From the NCBI RefSeq assembly GCF_028737215.1, contig NZ_JAQZAM010000005.1:1-64000 (forward strand): DNA of 64,000 nt, read 5' to 3'. The notes below the pieces were generated by a model. The model was given only the letters and a program-made list of their open reading frames with translations, was not told where the DNA came from and did no database searches. The position numbers and the translations under genes were made by a program. Positions 8,625 to 17,690 of this stretch are shown here, one piece after another; the first letter of the stretch is position 1; each line of letters begins with the position of its first letter. The stretch comes from Actinomycetospora chibensis. GTDB taxonomy: Bacteria > Actinomycetota > Actinomycetes > Mycobacteriales > Pseudonocardiaceae.

Positions 8625-9617
8625 ATGGAGCATCGCACTCTCGGCAGTCAGGGCCTGCGCGTGTCCGCGCTGGGCCTGGGCTGCATGGGCATGACCTTCG
8701 CCTACGGCGGCCAGGACGACACCGAGTCGCGCGCGACCATCGAGCGCGCGCTCGAGCTGGGCGTCACCTTCCTCGACACCGCCGACATGTACGGCCCGCA
8801 CACGAACGAGGAGCTCCTCGGTTCGGTGCTCGCGGGACGGCGTGACGAGGTCACCCTCGCCACCAAGTTCGGCAACGAGATCGGCGCCGACGGCAGGGGC
8901 ACCGGGCGCGTCAACGGCCGTCCCGACTACCTGCGCGGCCAGATCGACGGCTCCCTGCGACGCCTCGGCACCGACCACGTGGACCTCTACTACCAGCACC
9001 GCGTCGACCCCGGCGTGCCGATCGAGGAGACCTGGGGCGCGCTCGGCGAGCTCGTCGACGCCGGCAAGGTGCGCTACCTCGGCATCTCCGAGGCGGCGCC
9101 GGAGACCATCCGCCGTGCGCACGCCACCGCCCCGGTCAGCGCGGTGCAGACCGAGTACTCGCTGTTCACCCGGGACGTCGAGGACGACGGGGTCCTCGCG
9201 ACGTGCCGCGAGCTGGGCATCGGCTTCGTGCCGTACAGCCCGATCGGCCGCGGCTTCCTCTCCGGCACGATCCGCTCGACCGACGACCTCCCCGAGGGCG
9301 ACTGGCGACGCAACTCGCCCCGCTTCCAGGGCGAGGCGCTGGCGGCGAACCTGCGGGTGCTCGACGAGGTGAACGCGCTGGCCGAGCGCAAGGGCGTCTC
9401 ACCGACCCAGCTCGCGCTCGCGTGGGTGCTGGCCCAGGGTGACGACATCGTCCCGATCCCCGGCACCAAGCGACGCCGCTACCTCGAGGAGAACGCGGGC
9501 GCGGTGGACGTCCGGCTCTCCGCCGAGGAGCTCGCGGCCATCGAGGAGGTCGCCCCGGTGGGCGTCGCGTCCGGCGAGCGCTATCCCGCCGCCGCGATGA
9601 CGATGCTGCGCCGCTGA
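8625..9617 (+). CDS. Aldo/keto reductase (YakC/AKR13-like)
   Basis: 330 residues, a TIM-barrel NADPH-dependent oxidoreductase. The catalytic tetrad is visible: Asp51 and Tyr56 in DTADMYG, Lys81 in LATKFG and His125 in LYYQHRVD. The NADP-binding end is [17 protein letters not shown]. Its typical activity is carbonyl reduction of aldehydes or detoxification of reactive carbonyls. The frame is open for 2 kb upstream through other genes, but ATG 8625 gives the family N terminus ([16 protein letters not shown]). Substrate unknown. Confidence 0.88.
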   Translation: MEHRTLGSQGLRVSALGLGCMGMTFAYGGQDDTESRATIERALELGVTFLDTADMYGPHTNEELLGSVLAGRRDEVTLATKFGNEIGADGRGTGRVNGRPDYLRGQIDGSLRRLGTDHVDLYYQHRVDPGVPIEETWGALGELVDAGKVRYLGISEAAPETIRRAHATAPVSAVQTEYSLFTRDVEDDGVLATCRELGIGFVPYSPIGRGFLSGTIRSTDDLPEGDWRRNSPRFQGEALAANLRVLDEVNALAERKGVSPTQLALAWVLAQGDDIVPIPGTKRRRYLEENAGAVDVRLSAEELAAIEEVAPVGVASGERYPAAAMTMLRR

Positions 9618-9651
9618 CCTGCACGTGGGCACCTTCCGGGGCGGACAGTGC

Positions 9652-10728
9652 TCACAAGGAGTCGGCCAGGCGCTCCCGCGTCGTCGTCAGCGCCAGGCCC
9701 GCGCGCAGGGCGGAGGCGGCGTCGAGGACGGCGTCGCGGGCGGTCGGGACGATGCCCGCGAAGCCCGCGTAGCCGTGCACGAGGCCCGGGAACCGGCGGG
9801 CCACCACGGGCACGCCCGCCACGCGCAGCGCCCCGGCGAGCTCCTCGCCCTCGTCGCGCAGCGGGTCGAAGCCGGCCGTCGCGACGTAGCAGGGCGGCAT
9901 GATCGCGAGGTCGCCCACCTCGAGCAGCCCGGTCGGCCGGACCGGCTCGATCCCGTCGGGCAGGTAGTAGCGCTCGAACACCTCGATGTCGACGGTCCGC
10001 AGCCCGAACCCCTCGGCGAAGGTCTCCCGGGAGCCGCCCTGACGTCCCGCGTCGGTGACCGGGTAGAGCGCGAGCACGAACGACGCCGTCTCGTGGTCGC
10101 GGCGGGCGAGCTGGTGCGCCGCGGTCAGGGCGAGGTTCGCACCGGCCGAGTCGCCGCCGACCGCGACGGTCGTCGCGCGGAACTCGTCGCGGTGGGTGAG
10201 CACGTGGTGCAGCGCCGACGCCGCGTCGGCCAGGCCCGCCGGAAACGGGTGCTCGGGGGCGAGCCGGTACTCCACCGACAGCACCCGCACGCCCGCCTGG
10301 TGCGCCAGCGCCCGGCACAGCGGCGCGCTCGAGGCGATGCTGCCCAGGGCGAAACCGCCGCCGTGGAAGTGCACGAGCAGGCCTCCCGGGGCGTCGCCCA
10401 CCTCGGCCGGCTCGTAGAGGCACGCCGCGACGGCACCCGGCACGTCCCGGCCGGGGCCCGCGGGGACGGGGACGGTGGTCGGGCGGGCCGCCACCCCGGA
10501 GGTCGTGGCCACGGACAGGGCCGCCGCCTCGTCGGTCGCGCGGCGCTGGTCGACCAGCGAGGGCTCCTCGCCCCGGGCGAGCAGTCCGAGCAGGCGCAGC
10601 ACGACCTGCACGTCGAGGTCGAGGGTCTGGCCGTCACGGGTGATCTCGGGGCCGGCCAGCCGCCTCTTGAGGGGACGGGGGAGCGCGAGGAGGGCGGCCA
10701 GGACGCGCCGCAGCACACGGAACACCAC
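9652..10728 (-). CDS. Alpha/beta hydrolase, hormone-sensitive-lipase family (class IV) esterase
   Basis: 358 residues. The oxyanion motif HGGGF (122-126) and nucleophile motif GDSAG (Ser194) define the HSL family. The rest of the triad is Asp288 in FDPLRDEG and His318 in LVHGYAGF. The first 20 residues are basic and hydrophobic and may associate with the membrane. These enzymes hydrolyse short- to medium-chain esters and acylglycerols, and mycobacterial LipH/LipI are comparable. It is convergent with the aldo/keto reductase and monocistronic, starting just upstream of repeat A3. Confidence 0.87.
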   Translation of the reverse strand: MVFRVLRRVLAALLALPRPLKRRLAGPEITRDGQTLDLDVQVVLRLLGLLARGEEPSLVDQRRATDEAAALSVATTSGVAARPTTVPVPAGPGRDVPGAVAACLYEPAEVGDAPGGLLVHFHGGGFALGSIASSAPLCRALAHQAGVRVLSVEYRLAPEHPFPAGLADAASALHHVLTHRDEFRATTVAVGGDSAGANLALTAAHQLARRDHETASFVLALYPVTDAGRQGGSRETFAEGFGLRTVDIEVFERYYLPDGIEPVRPTGLLEVGDLAIMPPCYVATAGFDPLRDEGEELAGALRVAGVPVVARRFPGLVHGYAGFAGIVPTARDAVLDAASALRAGLALTTTRERLADSL

Positions 10729-10773
10729 GCGGGGATCCTAGGGGCGGGCGACGATCACGTCTGGTCCGTGGCC

Positions 10774-10824
10774 CGAGATGGGGGATTTCCTGACGGTGGG
10801 TGTCAGCCTGGTCCCCAGGCTGAC
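10774..10824 (-). repeat. 3'-end element A3
   Basis: A 10-bp perfect hairpin (arms GTCAGCCTGG and CCAGGCTGAC, 3-base loop) at 10802-10824 is followed on the minus strand by TGAC-N7-GTCA and the tail AGGAAATCCCCCATCTCGGG. The element contains the stop codon and last codons of the DUF3253 gene and is read in sense. Confidence 0.85.
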
Positions 10825-11081
10825 GCGCCGCCGCCCGCCCGACGCAGCCGCACCGGCCCTCGGGCCGTGGCCGGGTCGACGACGATGCCACGCTGGGTCA
10901 TCTCGACCGTCCCCTCGTCGACCAGCCGGGCGGCGGCGGCGCGGGCGTCGGGCATGAGGTCGCGCCACGACTCCGGGGCGACACGCCTCGCGGCCTCCGA
11001 CGGGCAGATGGTCGCACCGTCGGTCCGCTGGCCGAGCAGCCCCACGATCGCATCGGCGAGAGCCCGCTCGGTGTCAGCCAC
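10803..11081 (-). CDS. DUF3253 family protein
   Basis: 92 residues from GTG 11081. The core GATICPSEAARRV, ESWRDLMPDARAAAARL and TQRGIVVDPATARGPVRLR is the complete DUF3253 domain, a small winged-helix-like family of unknown function. The last residues, SAWGPG followed by stop, are encoded by repeat A3, so the repeat has supplied a new C terminus. It is divergent from the SRPBCC gene with an 82-base shared promoter region. Confidence 0.85.
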   Translation of the reverse strand: MADTERALADAIVGLLGQRTDGATICPSEAARRVAPESWRDLMPDARAAAARLVDEGTVEMTQRGIVVDPATARGPVRLRRAGGGASAWGPG

Positions 11082-11163
11082 GCCACCGGATACCCACCCG
11101 CACGGGCGGGTACCGGGCAGTGGACGCGCGATGGCACCCTGCTCCGTCGCCGGAAGGAGTGTC

Positions 11164-11598
11164 GTGAGCGCACCGGTGACGAGGACCGTGGAGATCGCCG
11201 CGCCCGTGCCCCGGGTGATCGAGGTGATCTCCGATCTGGAGAACACCGATCGCTGGGCCAACGAGGCGAAGCAGGCGAAGGTCCAGGAGCACGACGAGCA
11301 GGGCCGGCCGACCACGATCGCGGTGACCCTCGGCGCGCTGACCTTCACGACGACGGCCACCTACACCGTGGCCTACACCGACTCGTCGGTGACGCTGACC
11401 TGCGTCGACGCCAAGCTGATCCGCGAGAGCACGATCGCCTACACCGCGAGCGACGCCGGCGACGGGAACACCCACCTCGAGATGGCCTCGACGATGGAGG
11501 TCACCGTCAAGGGCGTCCCGCGCTGGGGCCTGGAGCGCGCGATGGGCTCGAGCGCCGAGAAGAACCTGCAGTCGATCAAGAAGGACGCGGAAGGCTAG
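11164..11598 (+). CDS. SRPBCC (START-like) family protein
   Basis: 144 residues from GTG 11164, with ribosome-binding site GGAAGGAG 5 bases upstream. The beginning TRTVEIAAPVPRVIEVISDLENTDRWAN is typical of polyketide-cyclase/START-like helix-grip proteins that bind hydrophobic ligands. The C terminus carries the long helix (WGLERAMGSSAEKNLQSIKK). Ligand and role are unknown. It is convergent with the CoA-transferase gene. Confidence 0.8.
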   Translation: MSAPVTRTVEIAAPVPRVIEVISDLENTDRWANEAKQAKVQEHDEQGRPTTIAVTLGALTFTTTATYTVAYTDSSVTLTCVDAKLIRESTIAYTASDAGDGNTHLEMASTMEVTVKGVPRWGLERAMGSSAEKNLQSIKKDAEG

Positions 11599-11620
11599 AT
11601 CGCGCCGAAGAGACCGCATG

Positions 11621-12817
11621 TCAGATCGTCTTCTCGTCGGCGAGCGCCGCGATCTCGTCCCCCGACAGCCCCAGCTCGCCGAAGACCTCGGCGTTGTGGT
11701 GCCCGGGCACCGGCGGGCCCGCCCAGCGCACCGCCCCCGGGGTGGCCGAGAACGTCGGCACGACGCCGGGCCCCAGCACGTCCTCGTCGAACCGCTCGTC
11801 GTGGTGCTCGACGAGCATCCCGCGCGCCCGGAACTGCGGGTCGGCGACGACCTCGGCCGCGGTGTTGATCGGCCCGCAGATCACGCCGGCCTCGTCGAGG
11901 ATGCGCCGCACCTCGGACGCGGGCAGCGAGCCCACCCACGCGCCGACGATCTCGTCGAGCTCGTCCTGGTGCACGCCGCGGGCGCGGTGGTCGGCGTAGC
12001 GGGGGTCCTCCGCGAGCTCCGGGCGTCCCATCGCGCCGCAGAGCCGCCGGAACACCGTGTCCTGGTTGGCCGCGACCACGAGCCACAGCCCGTCGCCGGT
12101 CCTGTAGACGTTGGACGGCGCGATCCCGTCGAGCCGCGTGCCGCCGGGCTGGCGGACGCGCCCGAGCTTGTCGTACTCCGGGATCACCGACTCGAGCACC
12201 GACAGGCACGCCTCGGTGAGCGCGACGTCGACGACCTGGCCCTCGCCGGTCACCGACTTGCGGTGCAGCGCGGCGAGGACGCCCTGGACGGCGACCATCC
12301 CCGCCAGCGAGTCACCCAGCGAGATCGCCATCCGCGGCGGCGCCTCCCCCGGGTAGCCGTTGATGTACCGCAGGCCCGAGAGCGCCTCGGCCACCGACGC
12401 GTAGCCGGCCTTGTCCGCGTACGGCCCGGTCTGCCCGTAGCCCGACACCCGCGCGAGCACGAGCCCCGGGTTCACCGCGGACAGCCGGTCCCAGCCGAGG
12501 TTCCAGCGCTCGAGGGTGCCGGGACGGAAGTTCTCGACGACGACGTCGGCACCCTCGACGAGGCGCAGGAAGAGCTCCTGGCCCCGCTCGGCGCGCAGGT
12601 CGAGGGTGATGCAGCGCTTGTTGCGGGCGTGGACGGTCCACCACAGCCGGTGGCCCCGGTAGGACTCCTGGCCCCAGTCGCGCATGGGGTCCTGGCCGCC
12701 CGGCGGCTCGATCTTGACGACGTCGGCGCCGTAGTCGGCGAGCAGCCGCCCCGCGAACGGGCCGGCGACGATCGTGCCGAGCTCGAGGACCCGGACGTCG
12801 TCGAGCGGTCCGCTCAC
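11621..12817 (-). CDS. CaiB/BaiF-type (family III) CoA-transferase
   Basis: 398 residues. The signature DVRVLELGTIVAGPFAGRLLADYGADVVKIEP opens the protein, split here by description only. NFRPG (96-100) and the catalytic Asp159 in ISLGDSLAG follow. Family III enzymes move CoA between carboxylic acids. The GTG start overlaps the stop of the upstream flavin reductase, so both are one transcript, divergent from the catechol genes. An aromatic acid activated as CoA ester before hydroxylation is a reasonable guess; the sequence does not give the substrate. Confidence 0.85.
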   Translation of the reverse strand: MSGPLDDVRVLELGTIVAGPFAGRLLADYGADVVKIEPPGGQDPMRDWGQESYRGHRLWWTVHARNKRCITLDLRAERGQELFLRLVEGADVVVENFRPGTLERWNLGWDRLSAVNPGLVLARVSGYGQTGPYADKAGYASVAEALSGLRYINGYPGEAPPRMAISLGDSLAGMVAVQGVLAALHRKSVTGEGQVVDVALTEACLSVLESVIPEYDKLGRVRQPGGTRLDGIAPSNVYRTGDGLWLVVAANQDTVFRRLCGAMGRPELAEDPRYADHRARGVHQDELDEIVGAWVGSLPASEVRRILDEAGVICGPINTAAEVVADPQFRARGMLVEHHDERFDEDVLGPGVVPTFSATPGAVRWAGPPVPGHHNAEVFGELGLSGDEIAALADEKTI

Positions 12818-13308
12818 TCGCCCGCCCCGACGGGGCTGGTGCGGGCGTAGCCGCCGCGGTGGAACACCAGCGGCGGGCTCCCGGGCGCGCCGAGGTCGTG
12901 CACCGCGCCGACGACGATGAGGTGGTCGCCGCCGTCGTGCACGGCGTGCAGGGTGCAGTCGATCCAGGCGGTCGCCCCGCCGAGGATCGGCGAGCCCAGG
13001 CGGGAGGCGCTCCACTCGACACCCGCGAACTTGTCGCCGCCCGAGACGGCGAAGGTCGTCGAGAGCTCCTCCTGCTCCTCCGAGAGCACGTTGACGACGA
13101 ACCGGCCCGTCGCCTCGATCTTCGGCCAGCTCGACGACGAGCGGCCCGGCAGCACGAGCACCAGCGGCGGATCGAGCGAGAGCGAGGAGAACGACTGACA
13201 CGTGAAGCCTGCCGGCCCGTCCGGGGTCGTGCCGGTGACGATGGTGACGCCGCTGGGGAAGTGCCCCAGCACCTGGCGCATCGTCGAGGAGTCCGTGCCC
13301 TCGCTCAT
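12814..13308 (-). CDS. NAD(P)H:flavin oxidoreductase, HpaC/FMN-reductase family
   Basis: 164 residues, split-barrel flavin reductase. Family motifs are FPSGVTIVTGTTPDGPAGFT and SFSSLSLDPPLVLV near the N terminus, then GRFVVNVLSEEQ. It supplies reduced FMN or FAD to a partner two-component monooxygenase. The start at 13308 has GGAGGG 7 bases upstream. Its coupling to the CoA-transferase and placement opposite the aromatic catabolism genes suggest service to an aromatic monooxygenase; the oxygenase partner is not in this window. Confidence 0.88.
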   Translation of the reverse strand: MSEGTDSSTMRQVLGHFPSGVTIVTGTTPDGPAGFTCQSFSSLSLDPPLVLVLPGRSSSSWPKIEATGRFVVNVLSEEQEELSTTFAVSGGDKFAGVEWSASRLGSPILGGATAWIDCTLHAVHDGGDHLIVVGAVHDLGAPGSPPLVFHRGGYARTSPVGAGE

Positions 13309-13541
13309 GTCCTGCCCTCCCGATCGGTGCCGCGCTGCGGACGACGCCGACGACGGTATTGCTCCCGCGAGGGGGCGGCACATCGTCCGTGGCCTCGCTC
13401 TCTCCCCGACGCCCCGTCGACCAGCCGCCGATTCAGACGCAGAGTCGCTCAATCGATCTGCATTTGCCCCTTTCTCGTCCAGGATGGCTCATGTCACGCT
13501 CGACAGCAGACGTTCGGAGCGGAGCGGAGGTGAAGCACGAC
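13309..13541. promoter_or_regulatory. Divergent promoter region of the aromatic catabolism island
   Basis: The 233 bases between the flavin reductase and the monooxygenase must drive both directions. Around 13433-13455 ATTCAGACGC...GTCGCTCAAT is an imperfect inverted repeat of the size LysR regulators use. The perfect ribosome-binding site GGAGGTGA sits 8 bases before ATG 13542. Operator assignment is inference. Confidence 0.4.
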
Positions 13542-14732
13542 ATGACTCGCGTCGTCGTCGTAGGAGCCGGGATCGGCGGCCTCACCCTCGGCATCGCCCT
13601 GGCGCGTGCGGGGATGGAGGTCGACCTCTACGAGCAGGCCGACGAGCTGCGCGAGGTGGGCGCGGCCGTCGCGCTGTCGGCCAACGGCACCCGCGAGCTC
13701 TACCGGCTCGGCGTCGGGGAGGCCCTCGACGCGGTCTCCACCGAGCCCACCGAGCTGATCTACCGCGACGGGCGCAGCGGCGCGCGGATCGCCGCGCACC
13801 CGGGCGCCGACGCCTACCGTGGGCGCTTCGGTGCGCCCTACTGGGGCGTGCACCGCGTCGACCTTCAGCAGACGCTCGCCGGCGCGTTCACGGCGGCGGC
13901 GGGCGAGGAGCGCCTGCACCTCGGGCGGGCCGTGACGGCCGTCGACGCCGCGGCCGGCAACCTGACCCTCGACGATGGCGTGGCAGTGACCGGCGACGTC
14001 GTCGTCGGCGCCGACGGCGTGCACTCGACGGTGCGCGACGCCGTCACCGGACCCGGCTCGGGGCCCGTCTACTCGGGCACCAGCGCCTTCCGCGGCCTCG
14101 TGCCCGTCGACGCGCTGCCGAGCCTGCCCGACCCGCACGCGATCCAGTTCTGGGCCGGCGACGGCGCGCACCTCCTGCACTACGCGCTCGGCCGCGACGA
14201 CGACACCGTCAACTTCTTCGCCGTGCTCTGCGGCCCGGCCACCTGGGAGGGCGGCAACCGCCCGGCCGCGGAGAACGAGCTGCTCGACGGCTTCGCCGGC
14301 TGGCACCCCGCGGTGCGCGAGATGCTCGGCGCGGTGCCGCAGAGCCCGCGCTGGCCCCTGCTCTCCCAGCCGCCACTGACGCGCTGGACGCGTGGTCGGG
14401 CCGTCCTGATCGGCGACGCCGTCCACGCGATGCTGCCCCACCACGGGCAGGGCGCGAACCAGTCGATCGAGGACGCGGTGACGCTGGCCCAGCTGCTCGT
14501 GCGCCGCGATCCCGCCGACGCCCTGGCCGCCTATCCCCGGCTCCGGCGGGCCCGCACCCGCGCGGTCGCCGCGAGCGCCTGGGAGACCGGCACCCTGCTC
14601 CACCTCGCCGACGACCACCCGCGGATCGCCGAGCGCGACAAGCGCTTCGCCGGCTATGCGGCCGACAACGCCTGGGTCCACGACCACGACGTCGCCGACC
14701 CGTCCACCACCACCCTGAAGAGGACGCGATGA
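13542..14732 (+). CDS. FAD-dependent aromatic monooxygenase, salicylate 1-hydroxylase-like
   Basis: 396 residues. The FAD-binding GXGXXG is VVVVGAGIGGLTLGIALARAG, the middle motif is DVVVGADGVHSTVR, and the third is RAVLIGDAVHAMLPHHGQGA. This is the group A flavoprotein hydroxylase family, which uses NAD(P)H and O2. Its stop overlaps the catA start (ATGA), so its product is probably catechol, which favours salicylate (or a similar ortho-substituted aromatic) as the substrate; 3-hydroxybenzoate 6-hydroxylase is the main alternative. ATG 13542 was chosen for the GGAGGTGA site; GTG 13530 overlaps that site. Confidence 0.82.
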   Translation: MTRVVVVGAGIGGLTLGIALARAGMEVDLYEQADELREVGAAVALSANGTRELYRLGVGEALDAVSTEPTELIYRDGRSGARIAAHPGADAYRGRFGAPYWGVHRVDLQQTLAGAFTAAAGEERLHLGRAVTAVDAAAGNLTLDDGVAVTGDVVVGADGVHSTVRDAVTGPGSGPVYSGTSAFRGLVPVDALPSLPDPHAIQFWAGDGAHLLHYALGRDDDTVNFFAVLCGPATWEGGNRPAAENELLDGFAGWHPAVREMLGAVPQSPRWPLLSQPPLTRWTRGRAVLIGDAVHAMLPHHGQGANQSIEDAVTLAQLLVRRDPADALAAYPRLRRARTRAVAASAWETGTLLHLADDHPRIAERDKRFAGYAADNAWVHDHDVADPSTTTLKRTR

Positions 14733-15601
14733 CCACCACCTCCGACCAGTCGGTCTCCGACGCCGTCACCGCCGGCGCCCACGCCACCGAGATCGCCCGC
14801 TCCGGCGCGTCGAACCTGCGCGGCGCCGCGGGCGGCGGCGCCGACCCCGCCCGTGTCTCCGCCGTCGTCGGCGCCGCCCTCGAGGGCATCCGCGCCGCCA
14901 TCCGCGACCACAAGGTCACCTACGAGGAGTTCGACGCCTTCAAGCAGTGGCTGATCGCGGTCTCCGACACCGGCGAGTGGCCGCTGTTCCTCGACGTCTA
15001 CCTCGAGTTCGAGGTCGAGAAGGTCGCCGCCGCCACCCAGCAGGGCTCGATCGGCACCATCCTCGGCCCGTTCTGGCTCGACGGGCAGGCCCAGCTCGAC
15101 TCGCCCGCCACGCTGCCGATGCGCGACGACGAGCCCGGCACCCCGATGATCCTCGCGGGCCAGGTCATCGCCACCGACGGCACACCGCTGGCCGGCGCCA
15201 CGGTCGACATCTGGCACACCGACGCCGACGGCTGGTACTCCGGGTTCGCCTCCAAGCCCCCGGCCGGGAACCTGCGCGGCGTCGTGCGCTGCGACGACCA
15301 GGGCCGCTACGAGATCCACACCCGCAAGCCCGCCCCGTACACGATCCCCCTCGACGGGCCCACCGGGCAGATGACCCAGGCCGCCGGCTGGAGCCCGTGG
15401 CGCCCCGCCCACATCCACCTGCTCGTCAGCGCGCCCGGGCACCGCACCCTGACCAGCCAGCTCTTCTTCACCGGCGACCCCTACCTGGGCAACGACGTCG
15501 CCTCGGCCGACAAGCCCGAGCTCACCCTCGACCCCCAGCCCACCGGCAACGGTGACCAGGTGCGTTCCGACCGCGACTTCGTGCTGGAGCCGGAAGCCTG
15601 A
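14729..15601 (+). CDS. catA: Catechol 1,2-dioxygenase
   Basis: 290 residues, normal for the intradiol dioxygenases. The four Fe(III) ligands are visible: Tyr170 (DGWYSGF), Tyr194 (GRYEIHTRKP), His228 and His230 (AHIHLLV). The N-terminal helical domain (about 40-100, VTYEEFDAFKQWL) mediates dimerisation. It cleaves catechol between the hydroxyl carbons to cis,cis-muconate. It is translationally coupled to the monooxygenase and followed after 15 bases by the LysR gene. Hydroxyquinol 1,2-dioxygenase is the close alternative; the catB and catC genes next door support catechol. Confidence 0.9.
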   Translation: MTTTSDQSVSDAVTAGAHATEIARSGASNLRGAAGGGADPARVSAVVGAALEGIRAAIRDHKVTYEEFDAFKQWLIAVSDTGEWPLFLDVYLEFEVEKVAAATQQGSIGTILGPFWLDGQAQLDSPATLPMRDDEPGTPMILAGQVIATDGTPLAGATVDIWHTDADGWYSGFASKPPAGNLRGVVRCDDQGRYEIHTRKPAPYTIPLDGPTGQMTQAAGWSPWRPAHIHLLVSAPGHRTLTSQLFFTGDPYLGNDVASADKPELTLDPQPTGNGDQVRSDRDFVLEPEA

Positions 15602-15616
15602 GAGGAGGACCGACGG

Positions 15617-16567
15617 ATGGAGACGCGCCAGCTGCGCTACTTCGTGGCGGTCGCCGAGACCCGGCACTTCGGGCGGGCGGCCGAGGCGCTGCGCATCGCC
15701 CAGTCGCCGCTGTCCCAGGCGATCCGGCAGCTGGAGTCGCAGCTCGGTGCGCCGCTGTTCGAGCGCACGACCCGCCGGGTGGACCTCACCCCCGCCGGTG
15801 AGGCCCTGCTGCCCGAGGCCGTGCGCATCCTCGCCTCGCTCGACGCGGCCCGCGACCAGGTGGGCCGCGTCGCGGCGGGGGCCCTCGGACGGCTACGGGT
15901 CGGGGCGACGGGCCTCGCGACGTACCGGCACGTCCCCGACCTGGTCCGGCGGCTGACCGCCGAGCTGCCCGGCCTCGCGCTGACGTTCACCACCGACATG
16001 CTCACCCCGGGCCTGGAGACGGCCCTGGCGGAGCACCGCATCGACCTCGCGGTCCTACGCCCGCCCGTGTCCGACCCCGCGCTCGACCACCACCTGCTCG
16101 CCCGCGAGCACCTGGTCCTCGCCGTGCCGTCGGGGCACCGGCTCGCGGGGAGCGAGGGACGCCCCGCCTGCGTGGGGGGCAGCGAGGGACGCCCTCGCTC
16201 CCCGCGTCGCGTGCCGCTCGCCGACCTCGCCGACGACGACTTCGTCGTCTACGCACCGCCGGGGTCCGTGGTCGGCGAGGCGGCGGCGCGCGCGTGCCGG
16301 GCCGCAGGGTTCACGCCCCGGCACACCCACGAGGCCGACCAGACCTCGATCGTGCTCGCGCTCGTGGCCGCCGGCGTGGGCGTGGCCCTGCTCCCGTCGT
16401 CGGTGCTCGCCGTCGCCGTCGAGGGCGTGCGGTACGTCGAGCTCGAGGACCCCGACCCCGTGACCACCGACGTCGCCCTCGCCTGGCGGCGCGACGACCC
16501 GCAGCCCGCCCTCGCCCGGGCGCTCGCCGTCCTGTGCCGTACCGACCCGCACCGGGAGACAGCGTGA
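15617..16567 (+). CDS. LysR-family regulator of the catechol cluster, with an in-frame palindromic insertion
   Basis: 316 residues. The winged helix-turn-helix is at 1-60 (METRQLRYFVAVAETRHFGR, then QSPLSQAIRQLE), and the inducer-binding domain at about 92-300 follows (CatR/BenM type; the expected inducer is muconate). The ribosome-binding site GAGAGGAGG precedes ATG 15617. Residues 179-196 (SEGRPACVGG, then SEGRPRSP) have no place in the fold between GHRLAG and RRVPLADL. They are encoded by a palindromic element with two copies of a 14-nt unit (separate entry). The gene lies inside the operon in the same direction as its targets, which is unusual for a LysR regulator. Confidence 0.87.
   Translation: METRQLRYFVAVAETRHFGRAAEALRIAQSPLSQAIRQLESQLGAPLFERTTRRVDLTPAGEALLPEAVRILASLDAARDQVGRVAAGALGRLRVGATGLATYRHVPDLVRRLTAELPGLALTFTTDMLTPGLETALAEHRIDLAVLRPPVSDPALDHHLLAREHLVLAVPSGHRLAGSEGRPACVGGSEGRPRSPRRVPLADLADDDFVVYAPPGSVVGEAAARACRAAGFTPRHTHEADQTSIVLALVAAGVGVALLPSSVLAVAVEGVRYVELEDPDPVTTDVALAWRRDDPQPALARALAVLCRTDPHRETA
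16147..16203 (+). repeat. Palindromic element C inserted in frame in the LysR gene
   Basis: The unit AGCGAGGGACGCCC occurs at 16151-16164 and 16181-16194, a 30-base period. The second copy forms a hairpin GCGAGGG-ACG-CCCTCGC, and GGGGAGCGA at the left end is mirrored by TCGCTCCCC at the right end. It adds about 18 codons without breaking the frame. The layout matches element B in the ferredoxin oxidoreductase gene. Confidence 0.75.
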
Positions 16568-16580
16568 GGATCCACCCCAC

Positions 16581-17681
16581 ATGAAGATCACCACCGTCGA
16601 GGCGATCCCCCTCGCCATCCCCTACCGGCGTCCCTTCACCTTCGCCAGCGGGAAGGTCACCGCGGCCGACCACGTCCTCGTGCGGATCACCACCGACGAC
16701 GGGCTCGTCGGGCACGGCGAGGCGCCGCCGCGCCCCTACACCTACGGCGAGACCGCGGCGTCGATCGTCGCCGCGGTGCGCGACCTGTTCAGCCCCGTGC
16801 TCGTCGGCGCCGATCCCTTCGCCCGCGAGCGCATCCGCGCCGACCTGGCCCGCACCGTCGCCAACAACGCCGCCCGCGGCGCGATCGACGTCGCGCTCTG
16901 GGACCTCGTCGGCCAGGCGTGCGGCCAGCCCGTGCACGTGCTGCTCGGGCACGCCGCCGACGACGTCCGCGTCGCCCACATGATCGGGCTCGGGACGCCG
17001 GCGGAGATGGTCGCCGACGCCGTCGAGATGAGCGACGAGTACGGCGTCGACGCGTTCAAGGTCAAGGTCGGCCGGGACCTCGGCCACGACCTCGTCGCGG
17101 TGCGGGAGCTGCGCCGCGAGCTCGGCGACGCGGTCGAGCTCTACGCCGACGCGAACCGGGGCTGGGACGCCGACACCGCCATCGTGGCCGCCCGCCGGCT
17201 CGACGACCTCGCAGTGACCATGCTCGAGGAGCCCAACCCCGCCGACGACGTCCTCGGCCGGCGCCGGATCGTGCGCGAGAGCCCGATCCCGATCGTCGGC
17301 GACGAATCGACGATCACCCTGGGCGGCGTCGCCCGCTCGCTGCTCGACGGCGACTCCCAGTCCATCAGCGTCAAGGTCGCGCGCACGGGGTTCACCGACT
17401 CCGCCAAGATCGTGGGGCTGTGCGAGGGCCTCGGCGTCACCACGATGGTCGGCAACCAGATCGACGGCATGCTCGGCAGCGTCGCCTCCACCGCGCTCGG
17501 CTGCGGCCTGCGGGCCCTCGCCCACCACCCGGTCGAGGTCACGAACCACCTGCTCATGACCGACGACGTCATCGCCGAACCTCCGGTGATCGCCGAAGGC
17601 CGCGCCGCCGCACGCCAGGCCCCCGGGCTCGGTGTCACGATCGACCCCGACAAGCTCGCGCACTACCGCGTCGACCGGTAG
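16581..17681 (+). CDS. catB: Muconate cycloisomerase
   Basis: 366 residues, enolase superfamily. Catalytic Lys pair K160/K162 (FKVKVG), metal ligands Asp190 (YADANRG), Glu216/217 (LEEPNP) and Asp241 (VGDEST), and Lys265 (SISVKVAR) on the other face of the barrel are all present. It converts cis,cis-muconate to muconolactone. Dipeptide epimerases and o-succinylbenzoate synthases share the fold, but the catA-catB-catC order settles the role. It starts 13 bases after the LysR stop. Confidence 0.9.
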   Translation: MKITTVEAIPLAIPYRRPFTFASGKVTAADHVLVRITTDDGLVGHGEAPPRPYTYGETAASIVAAVRDLFSPVLVGADPFARERIRADLARTVANNAARGAIDVALWDLVGQACGQPVHVLLGHAADDVRVAHMIGLGTPAEMVADAVEMSDEYGVDAFKVKVGRDLGHDLVAVRELRRELGDAVELYADANRGWDADTAIVAARRLDDLAVTMLEEPNPADDVLGRRRIVRESPIPIVGDESTITLGGVARSLLDGDSQSISVKVARTGFTDSAKIVGLCEGLGVTTMVGNQIDGMLGSVASTALGCGLRALAHHPVEVTNHLLMTDDVIAEPPVIAEGRAAARQAPGLGVTIDPDKLAHYRVDR

Positions 17682-17690
17682 GCACCTCAC

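Noticed and set aside
6522-9617. A 1031-codon open frame spanning the FAD dehydrogenase, the wall protein and the aldo/keto reductase
   Set aside because: Only its last 330 codons are a real protein. The rest is arginine/proline-rich shadow of genes in other frames, a product of extreme GC content.
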